DNA from: an uncultured Kiloniellaceae bacterium
GTDB lineage: Bacteria; Pseudomonadota; Alphaproteobacteria; Kiloniellales; Kiloniellaceae
Length of the DNA: 64,000 nt
Direction of reading: 5' to 3'
Assembly: GCA_947500035.1 (NCBI GenBank)
Contig: CANMQP010000019.1
Span: 110,703-174,702 of the forward strand
The notes beneath the pieces are model-generated. The model saw nothing but the letters and a program-made list of their open reading frames with translations, was not told the origin of the DNA and did no database searches. Each line of letters begins with the position of its first letter. Positions within the stretch are counted from its first letter, which is position 1. Positions 53,909 through 61,909 of the stretch are shown here, piece after piece. The position numbers were made by a program, and so were the translations under genes.

Positions 53909-55962
53909 TCTTCGTCCTCTCTCATTCGGATCAGAGCATCGGCCGCGAAAGCGCCATGCCCTTCCTCACAGACTATCAGCGGATTGACCTCAAGCTCCTC
54001 CAGTGCCGCCGCGTTGGCGAGACCGAAGGCCTGAAGTGACTCGATTGACGCAATCGCCGCCGGCACATCGGCTGCCGGATGCCCGCGCCATCCCTTCAGA
54101 AGAGGATAGATCTTTAAACCGGACAAAGCCGCTTCGATCTCGGCGCGCCCGGCGGGCAGCATCAGGATCTTCGTATCCTCCAGCACCTCTGCCATGATGC
54201 CTCCGGCACCGATCAGCAGATGCAATCCGAAGGCCGGATCACGGCGCAGACCCACGATGAGTTCGACAACGGGTTTCTCGATCATGCGCTCTACGAGAAG
54301 CGTCTCACCGAGCTCGCTGAGCCGGGCATAGGCCGATCGCACCTGGTTTTCACATCGAAGATTCAAGGCCACGGCACCCGCTTCGGTCTTGTGCGTAAGA
54401 TCGGCACTGACCGCCTTCATGGCGACGCTACCCAGCCGCGAGGCCGCATCCAGCGCCGTCTCGAGACTATCGCAGACTTGCGATTCAGGAACTGCGACGC
54501 CCTGCTGCGCCAAAAACGCCTTTGCACGCGCCTCGTCCCAGGATACGACTTTGCCATGGATTGCGGGCAGGTCCTGCAGGATGGCCCCAGGCGTCCGGCC
54601 AACAAAGGCGGCGGCCCCGATGGCCGCCATGGCTTCCTCGACCCCCAGCAACGGCAATATGCCCTGTGCCAGCATCGAAGCGGCACGCTCCTCCGGCAGG
54701 CATTCGGGCAAGGTCGAAATCACAGCGGCCCGCCCGCCGCTTTGCTGCGCGGCAGCGGTCAGGGCCTCAAGGGTAATATCCCAGGTTTCGGAATTCCCGA
54801 CACCCGCCTTCGGGAAGTCCAGGATCAAGGCAGTCACTGCCTGGGGGCCCCGCATCACCGCCGAAAAGGTATCGCTCAGGCGCAGCCGGTCTCCCCAATC
54901 AAAGGTGTGATAATCAAAGGGGTTTGAGACTGTGACCAATGGCTTTACGGTCGCGCGGATAGCTGATGCCTGCGCCTCTGCGAAAGCCGGCATAGGGACG
55001 TCCACACGTTCTGCAGAATCGGCGACGATGGAGGCTTCACCGCCGGAGCAGGACATGGAAACCAGGTCTGCAGCAGGTAACGGCCCCCAGAGGTGCAGAA
55101 GCTTCAGGCTCTCCAGAAACGCAGGGATCGACTTCACGCGCGCAAGAGAGAGCCGGGTGAAAAACGCATCCGCGACCGCATCCGAGCCCGCCAGTGAAGC
55201 CGTATGCGAAAGCGTCAATTCGGCTGCCTGCGCCGAGCTGCCGGATTTCATCACCACAATGGGCTTGCCGCTGGAGCGGGCCGCAAACACGGCGTTGGCA
55301 AAAGCCACCGCGTCGCCGACACCCTCGATATGCAGACCGATGGCGGTCACCCGCTCGTCCTCGGCAAGGGCCCTGACCGCCTCAGCCATGCCGACCATGG
55401 CCTGATTGCCGAGGGTGAGCATGTAGGCAAGCGGCAAGCCCCGTCGCTGCATAGTCAGGTTGATCGCCAGGTTCGACGACTGTGTGACGATGGCGACACC
55501 CCGTTCAACCCGCCCACCGCCATGAACATCGGGCCACAACAACGCACCATCCAGATAGTTTATTAGGCCGTAGCAATTTGGTCCGATGACCGGCATGTCC
55601 TGAGCAGCCGCAAGTAATCGTGCTTGCAGGTTAGCGCCCTCGGTTCCCGCTTCGGCAAAACCCGACGCGAAACAGACTGCGCCCCCGGCCCCTCTTGATT
55701 GCAAAGCCTCAACGATGCCGATGGTTAGATCGCGATTGACCCCGATAAAGGCAACGTCGGGAGCCGATGGCAAAGCCCCGACCGAGGGAAAACAGGGTAG
55801 TCCCTGAATTTCTGTTTTCGTGGGGTGCACAGGCCAGATATCACCGGCAAAGTTCATCTGCTGGGATTGCTCGATCACGGCGCGCGCCCACTGCCCGCCA
55901 AAAACAGCGATGCTCTTTGGCCGGAGGATCCGAGCGAGATCCTGCGGGACAGGCGACATCAT
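53905..55962 (-). CDS. NDP-forming acyl-CoA synthetase (acetate-CoA ligase family)
   Basis: The protein is 685 aa from the ATG at 55960-55962 with GGGGGG upstream. An upstream GTG two codons earlier is an alternative start. The domain order is a CoA-binding Rossmann domain (about 10-130, with SIAVFGGQWARAVIE), succinyl-CoA synthetase-like flavodoxin domains (about 140-420, with the conserved His region), and an ATP-grasp domain (about 455-680). These enzymes make acyl-CoA with ATP or GTP. Here it probably activates the acid, taking the role AMP-forming CaiC has in enterobacteria. Both flanking genes overlap or nearly touch it, so this is one operon. Confidence 0.88.
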   Translation of the reverse strand: MMSPVPQDLARILRPKSIAVFGGQWARAVIEQSQQMNFAGDIWPVHPTKTEIQGLPCFPSVGALPSAPDVAFIGVNRDLTIGIVEALQSRGAGGAVCFASGFAEAGTEGANLQARLLAAAQDMPVIGPNCYGLINYLDGALLWPDVHGGGRVERGVAIVTQSSNLAINLTMQRRGLPLAYMLTLGNQAMVGMAEAVRALAEDERVTAIGLHIEGVGDAVAFANAVFAARSSGKPIVVMKSGSSAQAAELTLSHTASLAGSDAVADAFFTRLSLARVKSIPAFLESLKLLHLWGPLPAADLVSMSCSGGEASIVADSAERVDVPMPAFAEAQASAIRATVKPLVTVSNPFDYHTFDWGDRLRLSDTFSAVMRGPQAVTALILDFPKAGVGNSETWDITLEALTAAAQQSGGRAAVISTLPECLPEERAASMLAQGILPLLGVEEAMAAIGAAAFVGRTPGAILQDLPAIHGKVVSWDEARAKAFLAQQGVAVPESQVCDSLETALDAASRLGSVAMKAVSADLTHKTEAGAVALNLRCENQVRSAYARLSELGETLLVERMIEKPVVELIVGLRRDPAFGLHLLIGAGGIMAEVLEDTKILMLPAGRAEIEAALSGLKIYPLLKGWRGHPAADVPAAIASIESLQAFGLANAAALEELEVNPLIVCEEGHGAFAADALIRMREDEE

Positions 55963-55974
55963 CGCCACGCCCCC

Positions 55975-57135
55975 CTAGGCACCGAGCCGCCGCAGTATAT
56001 CGCGGCTGATGATATGGCGCTGGATCTCCGACGTTCCGTCCCAGATGCGTTCGACCCGGGCATCCCGCCAGAAACGCGCCAGCGGCAGGTCGTCCATGAG
56101 CCCCATGCCGCCATAGATCTGGATCGCTTCGTCGGTCACTCGCGCCAGCATCTCGCTGGCGTAGAGTTTGGCCGACGCGATTTCGCGGTTGGCTTCCAGC
56201 CCTTCATCCAGCCGCCAGGCCGACGCCAGAGTCAGCCAGTCCGCAGCATCGATCTCGGTGATCATGTCGGCGAGTTTGAAGCTGACCCCCTGGAACTTCC
56301 CGATCTGCTGACCGAACTGTTTACGTTCTGCGGCATAGGAGGTCGCGTAGTCGAACACCCGGCGCGCCCGGCCGACGCACATGGCCGCAACCGTGATCCG
56401 GGTGGCATAGAGCCAGGTATTCATAACCTCGAAACCGCCATCCACCTCGCCCAGAACCTGGCCCTGCGGCAGGCGGCAATCGTCGAAGCTCAGGATCACG
56501 TTATCGTATCCGCTGTGCGAAACCGAATTGTATCCAGCACGGATTTCGAAACCCGGATGATCCCGGTCGACAAGAAAGCAGGTGATCCGTTTCTTCGGCC
56601 CCTTCGGCGTCTGGTCTTCGCCGGTCGCGATGAAGACGATGAAAAAGTCCGCGTGGCTACCGCCTGAAATGAAGTGTTTGGTGCCGTTCACGACCCAGTC
56701 TCCGCTGTCCTTCCGCGCGAAAGTCTTCATACCGCGCACGTCCGAGCCCGCATCGGGTTCCGTCATGGCCAGCGCATCCATCTTTTCGCCGCGCACGGCC
56801 GGCAGCAGATAGCGCTCTTTTTGGTCTCCCTCGCAGGCCATAAGGATGTTCTGAGGACGCCCCCAGAAGTGATTGAGCGCCATCGACGCGCGGCCAAGTT
56901 CACGCTCCAGCAGCGCGAAGTCCAGATGACCGAGCCCCCCGCCGCCGACTTCGATCGGGAAGTTCGGGGCGTAGAACCCCAGCTCGATCACCTTGCTCTT
57001 GATCTCACCGGCAATCTCGGCCGGCACCTCGCCCAGCTTTTCAACCAGATCCTCATGAGGGTACATCTCGCGCTCGACAAAGCTGCGGACGGTCTCAACG
57101 ACCATCTCTTGTTCCTGGGTCAATCCGAAATGCAT
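55975..57135 (-). CDS. Acyl-CoA dehydrogenase, possibly crotonobetainyl-CoA reductase-like
   Basis: The protein is 386 aa from the ATG at 57133-57135, preceded by AAGGAAG. A longer in-frame start at 57192 is not family-like. The FAD and substrate motifs AMTEPDAGSDVRGM, VNGTKHFISGGSHADF and ERKQFGQQIGKFQG are present. The catalytic region is YGGMGLMDDLPLARFWRDA, and RIWDGTSEIQ ends the domain. It reduces or oxidises acyl-CoA with ETF or another electron carrier. It is first in the operon with the CoA ligase and the CaiD-like enzyme. The CaiA role is inferred from context. Confidence 0.88.
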   Translation of the reverse strand: MHFGLTQEQEMVVETVRSFVEREMYPHEDLVEKLGEVPAEIAGEIKSKVIELGFYAPNFPIEVGGGGLGHLDFALLERELGRASMALNHFWGRPQNILMACEGDQKERYLLPAVRGEKMDALAMTEPDAGSDVRGMKTFARKDSGDWVVNGTKHFISGGSHADFFIVFIATGEDQTPKGPKKRITCFLVDRDHPGFEIRAGYNSVSHSGYDNVILSFDDCRLPQGQVLGEVDGGFEVMNTWLYATRITVAAMCVGRARRVFDYATSYAAERKQFGQQIGKFQGVSFKLADMITEIDAADWLTLASAWRLDEGLEANREIASAKLYASEMLARVTDEAIQIYGGMGLMDDLPLARFWRDARVERIWDGTSEIQRHIISRDILRRLGA

Positions 57136-57287
57136 CTTTCCGCTTCCTTCTAAACGCCACCGCAAGCGCGCGTCCCAACTTCGATCGAGCAATACCGAGG
57201 CGAGCTCACTGCGCCGAACAGCCTCTGGTGAACGCCGATTATTTGCTTTACGATTTACGAAGTTTTATTGATATTTTCCGAAATACC

Positions 57288-58319
57288 ATGACAATCTTTG
57301 CCACCCCGCCGTCCGGTCAGGAAGAACCACTCGAGCTGGAGTTCCTGCTCCTTCCCGACACCTCAATGTTGTTACTTGCTGCCATCGTCGAGCCCCTGCG
57401 CGGCGCGAACCGCCTCATGAACCGGCAGGTCTATAGCTGGCGATTGACGTCGCCGGATGGCGCGGCGGTCACTACCATCTCGGGCTTCCCGATCGCGGTG
57501 TCGGATCGCTTCGACCCTGGAACACGGCGCGACGCATTGATCGTCATCGCCGGCTACAACATTGAGACGCACGCAACCCGGGACCTGATCGGCAGGCTGA
57601 GGCTGGCAGGCCGCAAAGGCGGTGCCATTGGAGGTGTGGAGTCCGGCGCCTGGCTTCTGGCCATGGCGGGCCTGCTCGACGGCCGTCGGGCCACAACGCA
57701 TTGGGAAGACCTGGAAGCCTTCGAAACCAGATTTCCCTCCGTCATTGTGCAACAGGATCGCTTCGTCATCGATGGCGACCGTTTCACCACCGGCGGCGCC
57801 ACTCCGGCACTGGATATGGCACTGGAATTAGTCCGGCAAAGGCAAGGCCATGCCTTGGCCATGGATGTCGCCAGCCTTTTCATCTACGAAGAAAGCAGCC
57901 TGCCCAGTGATCCTCAGCGCAGCATTTCACTGGGACAACTGGCCAAGCGTGAGCCCCGGATTGCCGCTGCCGTACGGCTCATGGAGAGTCATCTCGAAGA
58001 TCCGCTCAGCATCAGCCAGATTGCCAGGATTATCGGCCTGAGCAGCCGTCGCCTGGAAACTCTTTTCAAGCACTTTCTCGGACAGCGCCCGCGAGACTAT
58101 TACCTTGGATATCGGCTCAACGCCGCCCGCCGGCAGCTCGTCGCGGGGGCCGCCAGCACACTCCAGATCGGCACTTCCTGCGGATTCAACTCGGCCTCCG
58201 CCTTCTCTCGCGCTTATCGCGCCCGCTTTGGCGAAAGTCCAAGCGAGACACGCCGAGGCCTGGGCTCTCTATCGGGCAATCTCAAAAGCAGAAGCGACAC
58301 GCAGGCTTTGACAAGTTAA
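57288..58319 (+). CDS. GlxA family AraC-type transcriptional regulator (CdhR/GbdR-like)
   Basis: The protein is 343 aa from the ATG at 57288. A GTG at 57228 is in frame but extends into the promoter region. The N-terminal half (10-190) is a DJ-1/PfpI-like domain with GGVESGAWLLAMAGLLDGRRA and THWEDLEAF. The C-terminal half (230-325) is a two-helix-turn-helix AraC domain with SISQIARIIGLSSRRLETLF and SFSRAYRARFG-like SAFSRAYRARFGESPSE. Regulators of this type, such as CdhR and GbdR, control carnitine or glycine betaine breakdown. It is divergent from the CoA operon and so probably activates it. Confidence 0.88.
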   Translation: MTIFATPPSGQEEPLELEFLLLPDTSMLLLAAIVEPLRGANRLMNRQVYSWRLTSPDGAAVTTISGFPIAVSDRFDPGTRRDALIVIAGYNIETHATRDLIGRLRLAGRKGGAIGGVESGAWLLAMAGLLDGRRATTHWEDLEAFETRFPSVIVQQDRFVIDGDRFTTGGATPALDMALELVRQRQGHALAMDVASLFIYEESSLPSDPQRSISLGQLAKREPRIAAAVRLMESHLEDPLSISQIARIIGLSSRRLETLFKHFLGQRPRDYYLGYRLNAARRQLVAGAASTLQIGTSCGFNSASAFSRAYRARFGESPSETRRGLGSLSGNLKSRSDTQALTS

Positions 58320-58340
58320 CTCGCTGGCCCCGTTAACGTT

Positions 58341-59107
58341 GGCACAGTAGCTTCATAGAATGAACAAGAATTCGTACAGACGCCACAGATTTCCGGCAAA
58401 GATCATCCAACAAGCGCTTTAGCTGTACAGCCGTTTCACGTTGAGTTTCCGTGATGTTGAAGACCTTCTTGCCGAACGCGGTTTGGATGTTTCCTATGAG
58501 AGCGTCCGGTGCTGGGTTCTGAAGTTCGGAGCTGCCTATGCGAGAAAGATTAGGCGCAGGAGACCACGACCCGATGGTCACTGGTATTTGGACGAAATGT
58601 TCGTCTCGATCCGAGGGAACAGAATGCACCTGTGGCGTGCGATCGACAGTGAAGGCGAGGTCCTGAATGTTCTCGTTCAAGCGCGACGAAACAAGAAAGC
58701 CGCACTGAAACTGATGCGCAAACTTTTTAAGAAGCAGGGATTTGCAGCATCCTCCATAACGACCGACAAGCTACGCTCTTATGGTGCGACATTCCGCGAT
58801 CTGAATCTCACGGCCTACCATGAGACAGGACAGTACAAGAACAACAAGGCGGAAAACTCGCACCAACCCGTGCGACGAAGAGAGCGAAAGATGTTGGGTT
58901 TCGAGTCTCCAGGATCAGCCTAACGATTTCTCGCGATTCGCTCCGTTGTCTACAACCTCTTCAACACGCAGCTCCACCTCATTTCACGAAAGACCAATCA
59001 GCAGTTCCGCAGTGAAGCTCACGCTCAATGGCGGAGCGTCGCATTGGCTGCATAGCCGAAACTCGTAGGAGATTTCGTGATTCAGCAGAGGTTAAGTTGT
59101 CAATGCC
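58341..59107 (+). mobile_element. Degenerate IS6 family insertion sequence
   Basis: The element is about 767 bp, the normal IS6 size. The left end GGCACAGTAGCTTCATA resembles the IS6 terminus GGCACTGTTGCAAA. The right end, read inwards, is GGCATTGACAACTTAACC, which is poorly matched. The ends are decayed and the transposase is dead. The element is immobile unless a relative acts in trans. Confidence 0.8.
58360..59055 (+). pseudogene. IS6 family transposase, two in-frame stops
   Basis: The frame from the ATG at 58360 to 59055 is 232 codons, full IS6 length. A TAG at 58420-58422 falls just before the LYSRFTLSFRDVEDLL block. A TAA at 58921-58923 stands where QRFL is expected after ERKMLGFESPGSA. 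Between the stops the catalytic domain is intact, with Asp in WYLDEMFVSI, Asp in SITTDKLRSYG and Glu in ENSHQPVRRRERK. Both stops are single-base changes, so this is a recent pseudogene. Confidence 0.92.
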
Positions 59108-59113
59108 ACCCGG

Positions 59114-59986
59114 TCACTTTAATTTGAGCATAGAATCAATCGCAAATCCCGCATCACTCATAATTTTATATGAAAAACCGTCGCTAAACCGATATACCCA
59201 CAAATCAACATGCTCAATCAAAAAGGATACCCGAACTTTTTGAATAATTATCGAATCCATATCATCTAAATATACACCAGCATTTAGATAACCCTCAAAG
59301 TTGAGCGGTTGCTCAATGCCATCCGACCCCAATAAATAATAATAAGTGTCGAATCGATCAGCTGTTATTTTCTGACAAATCAACTGACCGGTAGCCCGCC
59401 TCCATATGTTAACAAGACGGCAATCGTCCTTATCGCTAAACTTGCTTAATTCATTCGAAGCAACATTAAACTTCCACAACTCTTTAATTTTGCTATTTCT
59501 AAAACCTTTTTGAAAAACGACCTCATCTGATGAAATCACAACAATTTTCGCCGGGTCATAACGGCCAGATCGACCCATAGACTTCACATTGTTTAAGTTT
59601 TTATCAGCAATGAGGATAGCGCCTTTCCCATTTTCATCTTTGCCATAAAACAGGATCTTTTCATGCTCAGGCATATAAACAGGAGCCAACCCTTTACCTA
59701 AGTAGTTTATTCTCTTAGAATTTAAGTCAATTGAATGTATTCCTCCCCTGTCAGACAATGAAAAAAGCAGAGTCTCGGAATCTATTTGATATATCTTATC
59801 TCTGACTAAAACACCCACAGGAAATTCATAAAATAATTCATTAGATTTTTTCTCAAAATCCATAACGTAAATTTGATTACCTATCGCTCTTACAAATTTT
59901 CCAGTAGGAATCTCCATCACCTCTGCGGCAGAGCTCATACAAAAAAAGCCAATACAAAAAAGAGACAAGAACAGTCGATTAATCAA
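59114..59986 (-). CDS. Hypothetical secreted protein, beta-rich, AT-rich gene
   Basis: The protein is 290 aa. The signal peptide is clear (about 3-21, ending MSSAAEV). The body is a series of short beta strands with charged turns, like a WD/beta-propeller without a recognisable motif. Codon use is far more AT-rich than the neighbours: a hand count of 59461-59520 gives 16 G or C in 60. It begins seven bases from the IS6 remnant, so it arrived with, or is bounded by, mobile DNA. The function is unknown. Confidence 0.75.
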   Translation of the reverse strand: MINRLFLSLFCIGFFCMSSAAEVMEIPTGKFVRAIGNQIYVMDFEKKSNELFYEFPVGVLVRDKIYQIDSETLLFSLSDRGGIHSIDLNSKRINYLGKGLAPVYMPEHEKILFYGKDENGKGAILIADKNLNNVKSMGRSGRYDPAKIVVISSDEVVFQKGFRNSKIKELWKFNVASNELSKFSDKDDCRLVNIWRRATGQLICQKITADRFDTYYYLLGSDGIEQPLNFEGYLNAGVYLDDMDSIIIQKVRVSFLIEHVDLWVYRFSDGFSYKIMSDAGFAIDSMLKLK

Positions 59987-60067
59987 TCTTTGGACTCCCT
60001 GATCAACGTGCAGTAATCCTGATAGTTATTTCTAAGCACATTATATCGTCCCGCCTCAAATGGGAAT

Positions 60068-60105
60068 CGGGGTCAGGTAACCGGGGTTAGCCCAACCTGA
60101 CCCCG
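60068..60105. repeat. REP-like hairpin
   Basis: CGGGGTCAGGT (60068-60078) pairs exactly with ACCTGACCCCG (60095-60105) and the loop holds a further AACC/GGTT pair. The core GGTCAGGT also occurs in the terminal repeats of the nearby Y1 transposase gene, so this is probably one of its target palindromes. Confidence 0.8.
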
Positions 60106-60122
60106 TTTACACACATATACGC

Positions 60123-60564
60123 CCACACATGACCCTGGTTACAGCAGTGTAGTCGCGAATTCCTTAGCATCCTTTCGGACCAACTTCATGAAGTTATCGC
60201 GTGCAATCTTATCTTGAAAAATGTCATGCAATCTTTCTTCTATCGCCACCACATTGCGTTCAGCATGACTGATATCGCCCCTCATTACACTTCCGATGTA
60301 ATCTGAAATGTAATCATAAATAAACCGCATATGAGAAATCGCACAATTATTCTCCTCTAGCTCCGCTTGACTATGCAACATACACACGCGACTTTGGAGG
60401 CACACCGCAAGAGTTAACTTTTCGACGTCGGCATTATTCGTCACTTCTTACGAACTCCAAGTGAAGGAAGCTCCGCTGGGTTATATAGATGATCACTGTT
60501 CAATTTAGATTTCAAATCGTTCAAATTATAGCCCCTATTTTTCTATGGCCGGGGTCATGTGTGG
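60123..60564. repeat. 13-bp inverted repeats flanking a small orphan gene
   Basis: CCACACATGACCC (60123-60135) and GGGTCATGTGTGG (60552-60564) are exact inverted copies about 415 bp apart, on either side of the 101-aa gene. They share the GGTCA core of the local REP-like repeats. Confidence 0.8.
60139..60444 (-). CDS. Hypothetical protein, 101 aa
   Basis: The start is a GTG at 60442-60444 with GGAG some bases upstream. The sequence is mostly helical, with four Cys in the first half and no membrane helix or signal. No family is recognised. It lies exactly inside two 13-bp inverted repeats, in a stretch of low GC. It may be an orphan cargo gene. Confidence 0.55.
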   Translation of the reverse strand: MTNNADVEKLTLAVCLQSRVCMLHSQAELEENNCAISHMRFIYDYISDYIGSVMRGDISHAERNVVAIEERLHDIFQDKIARDNFMKLVRKDAKEFATTLL

Positions 60565-60598
60565 ACGGCCCGGATTTGGCAAGTGCTTTTTGTGGACA

Positions 60599-61502
60599 GG
60601 GTCAGGTCTTGTTTTGTGCGTCGAATTTCTGCACGGCGCGGCTGACGGTGCTGGGATAGACGCCATAGTGGCGGGCCACGTCACTGCGGCTATGGTGCCC
60701 CTCGACGCAGGCCCGGGCCATGGCTTCCGTGCGACTTGACGATTGCCTTTCATACCATGCGATACCCGGCGATAAGGCGGCGCGGGTCTGGCGCGGGTGT
60801 TCTGCGCTCAGCGCCTGTGCCTTCCGAGCCAGTTTTGCCGCGAAAGCATCCCCGCCATAACAGAGCTGACCACGCGGCTCGGGCGCGGGCTGGTCCTTGC
60901 GCAGCAGTACCGAAAGAGTCCGGCCAGCTCCGGCTTCATCCGTTCCCAGCTCGCCCCACAAAGGCGCAGGATCGAACCAGTCCGTGCGTTTCTTCCCGCT
61001 ATTCAATCCATAAGACGACCAGGGCCACTGCTTCGCCCCGGTCACCAGACCGGCCGCCACAGGATTGCGCAGAACGTAAGCGCAGAGCTGGATCAGATAG
61101 GCGGAGGTCTCCACCAGAAGCGCCTTGTAGCGGCCCTGAAAAAGGTGACCGTGACGGCCATGGCGGCGATTGAAGCGCTGGCTGTAAACCCCGAGAAGCT
61201 GCCGCATACCGCGCGACAGGGTCGCCCGGTCCGTCGCGATGACCAGATGAATGTGATTGTCCATCAGGCAGTAGCACAGAACCCGCCAATCGAAGCCTTT
61301 GCAGACCTCAGCCAAAACCGACAAGAGCTCAGCCCGGTCATCGTCATCGCGAAAGACCGCGTCGCCGCCGTTCCCACGCGCCATCACATGATAAACCGCG
61401 CCCTCAAACTCAATCCGCAGCGGACGCGCCATGGCAGCCCCTCCTCACCAGACAGTGAGAGCCAACCTATGGCAGTGCCACGCACAAAACAAGACCTGAC
61501 CC
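60599..61502 (-). mobile_element. RAYT element with perfect 23-bp terminal inverted repeats
   Basis: A 23-bp sequence starting GGGTCAGGTCTTGTTTTG at 60599-60621 recurs as its exact complement at 61480-61502. Together they enclose the Y1 transposase gene. The left copy encodes the last five residues and stop of the transposase. Such flanking palindromes mark REP-associated tyrosine transposases. Confidence 0.88.
60602..61432 (-). CDS. REP-associated tyrosine transposase (Y1/IS200-like, RAYT)
   Basis: The protein is 276 aa. The N-terminal Y1 domain starts MARPLRIEFEGAVYHVMARG. The HUH motif is DNHIHLVI with His60 and His62, and the catalytic Tyr83 is in GVYSQRFNRRH. GHLFQGRYKALLVETSAYL follows. 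The C-terminal helix-turn-helix (about 246-266, SRSDVARHYGVYPSTVSRAV) is typical of RAYTs. These proteins cut REP palindromes and spread them. All catalytic residues are intact, so it may be active. Confidence 0.92.
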   Translation of the reverse strand: MARPLRIEFEGAVYHVMARGNGGDAVFRDDDDRAELLSVLAEVCKGFDWRVLCYCLMDNHIHLVIATDRATLSRGMRQLLGVYSQRFNRRHGRHGHLFQGRYKALLVETSAYLIQLCAYVLRNPVAAGLVTGAKQWPWSSYGLNSGKKRTDWFDPAPLWGELGTDEAGAGRTLSVLLRKDQPAPEPRGQLCYGGDAFAAKLARKAQALSAEHPRQTRAALSPGIAWYERQSSSRTEAMARACVEGHHSRSDVARHYGVYPSTVSRAVQKFDAQNKT

Positions 61503-61531
61503 CGGTTACAAATTTGGACCTGCCCCCGGTT

Positions 61532-61909
61532 TCATCCAATGTCTGGAATTGACGAATTTTTGTTGAACAGTTGCACAGCTACAACTTCGACCGTCCAAGG
61601 TTTGGATTTACGTAGCTGTCTGTAGGTCTCAAGGAATTTGTCAGTCACGTCGTCCCACAACGAACTCTCTTTCTCATCCATTTCCAAATCAAATTTAAAA
61701 ATTCTACCGTCTTGCCGAATTATTCGGCCACAATAAGAATTAAAATCGTCAGGAAACACATTCACCAACACACATTTCAGATATTCAAAGTCTTTGTCTC
61801 TGAGTTGATCGTAAAATGAACTAGGTAACATACGCATCTCATGGAATTCTTGATTTTGATCAGCAAGCAGGGTTCGTGCTTTCGCAACTTTGATACTATG
61901 CTTAATCAT
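61532..61909 (-). CDS. Probable immunity protein of the adjacent RHS toxin
   Basis: The protein is 125 aa, soluble and acidic, with no signal peptide. No immunity family is recognised by eye. Its ATG overlaps the TGA of the RHS gene by four bases (ATGA), so toxin and this gene are co-translated. That arrangement, plus small size, is the usual sign of the cognate immunity protein that blocks the toxin domain in the producing cell. Confidence 0.75.
   Translation of the reverse strand: MIKHSIKVAKARTLLADQNQEFHEMRMLPSSFYDQLRDKDFEYLKCVLVNVFPDDFNSYCGRIIRQDGRIFKFDLEMDEKESSLWDDVTDKFLETYRQLRKSKPWTVEVVAVQLFNKNSSIPDIG

Noticed and set aside
58820..59068. Separate 82-codon gene after the IS6 transposase
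   Set aside because: It is an out-of-frame reading of the transposase C-terminus. The true frame continues past the TAA to 59055.
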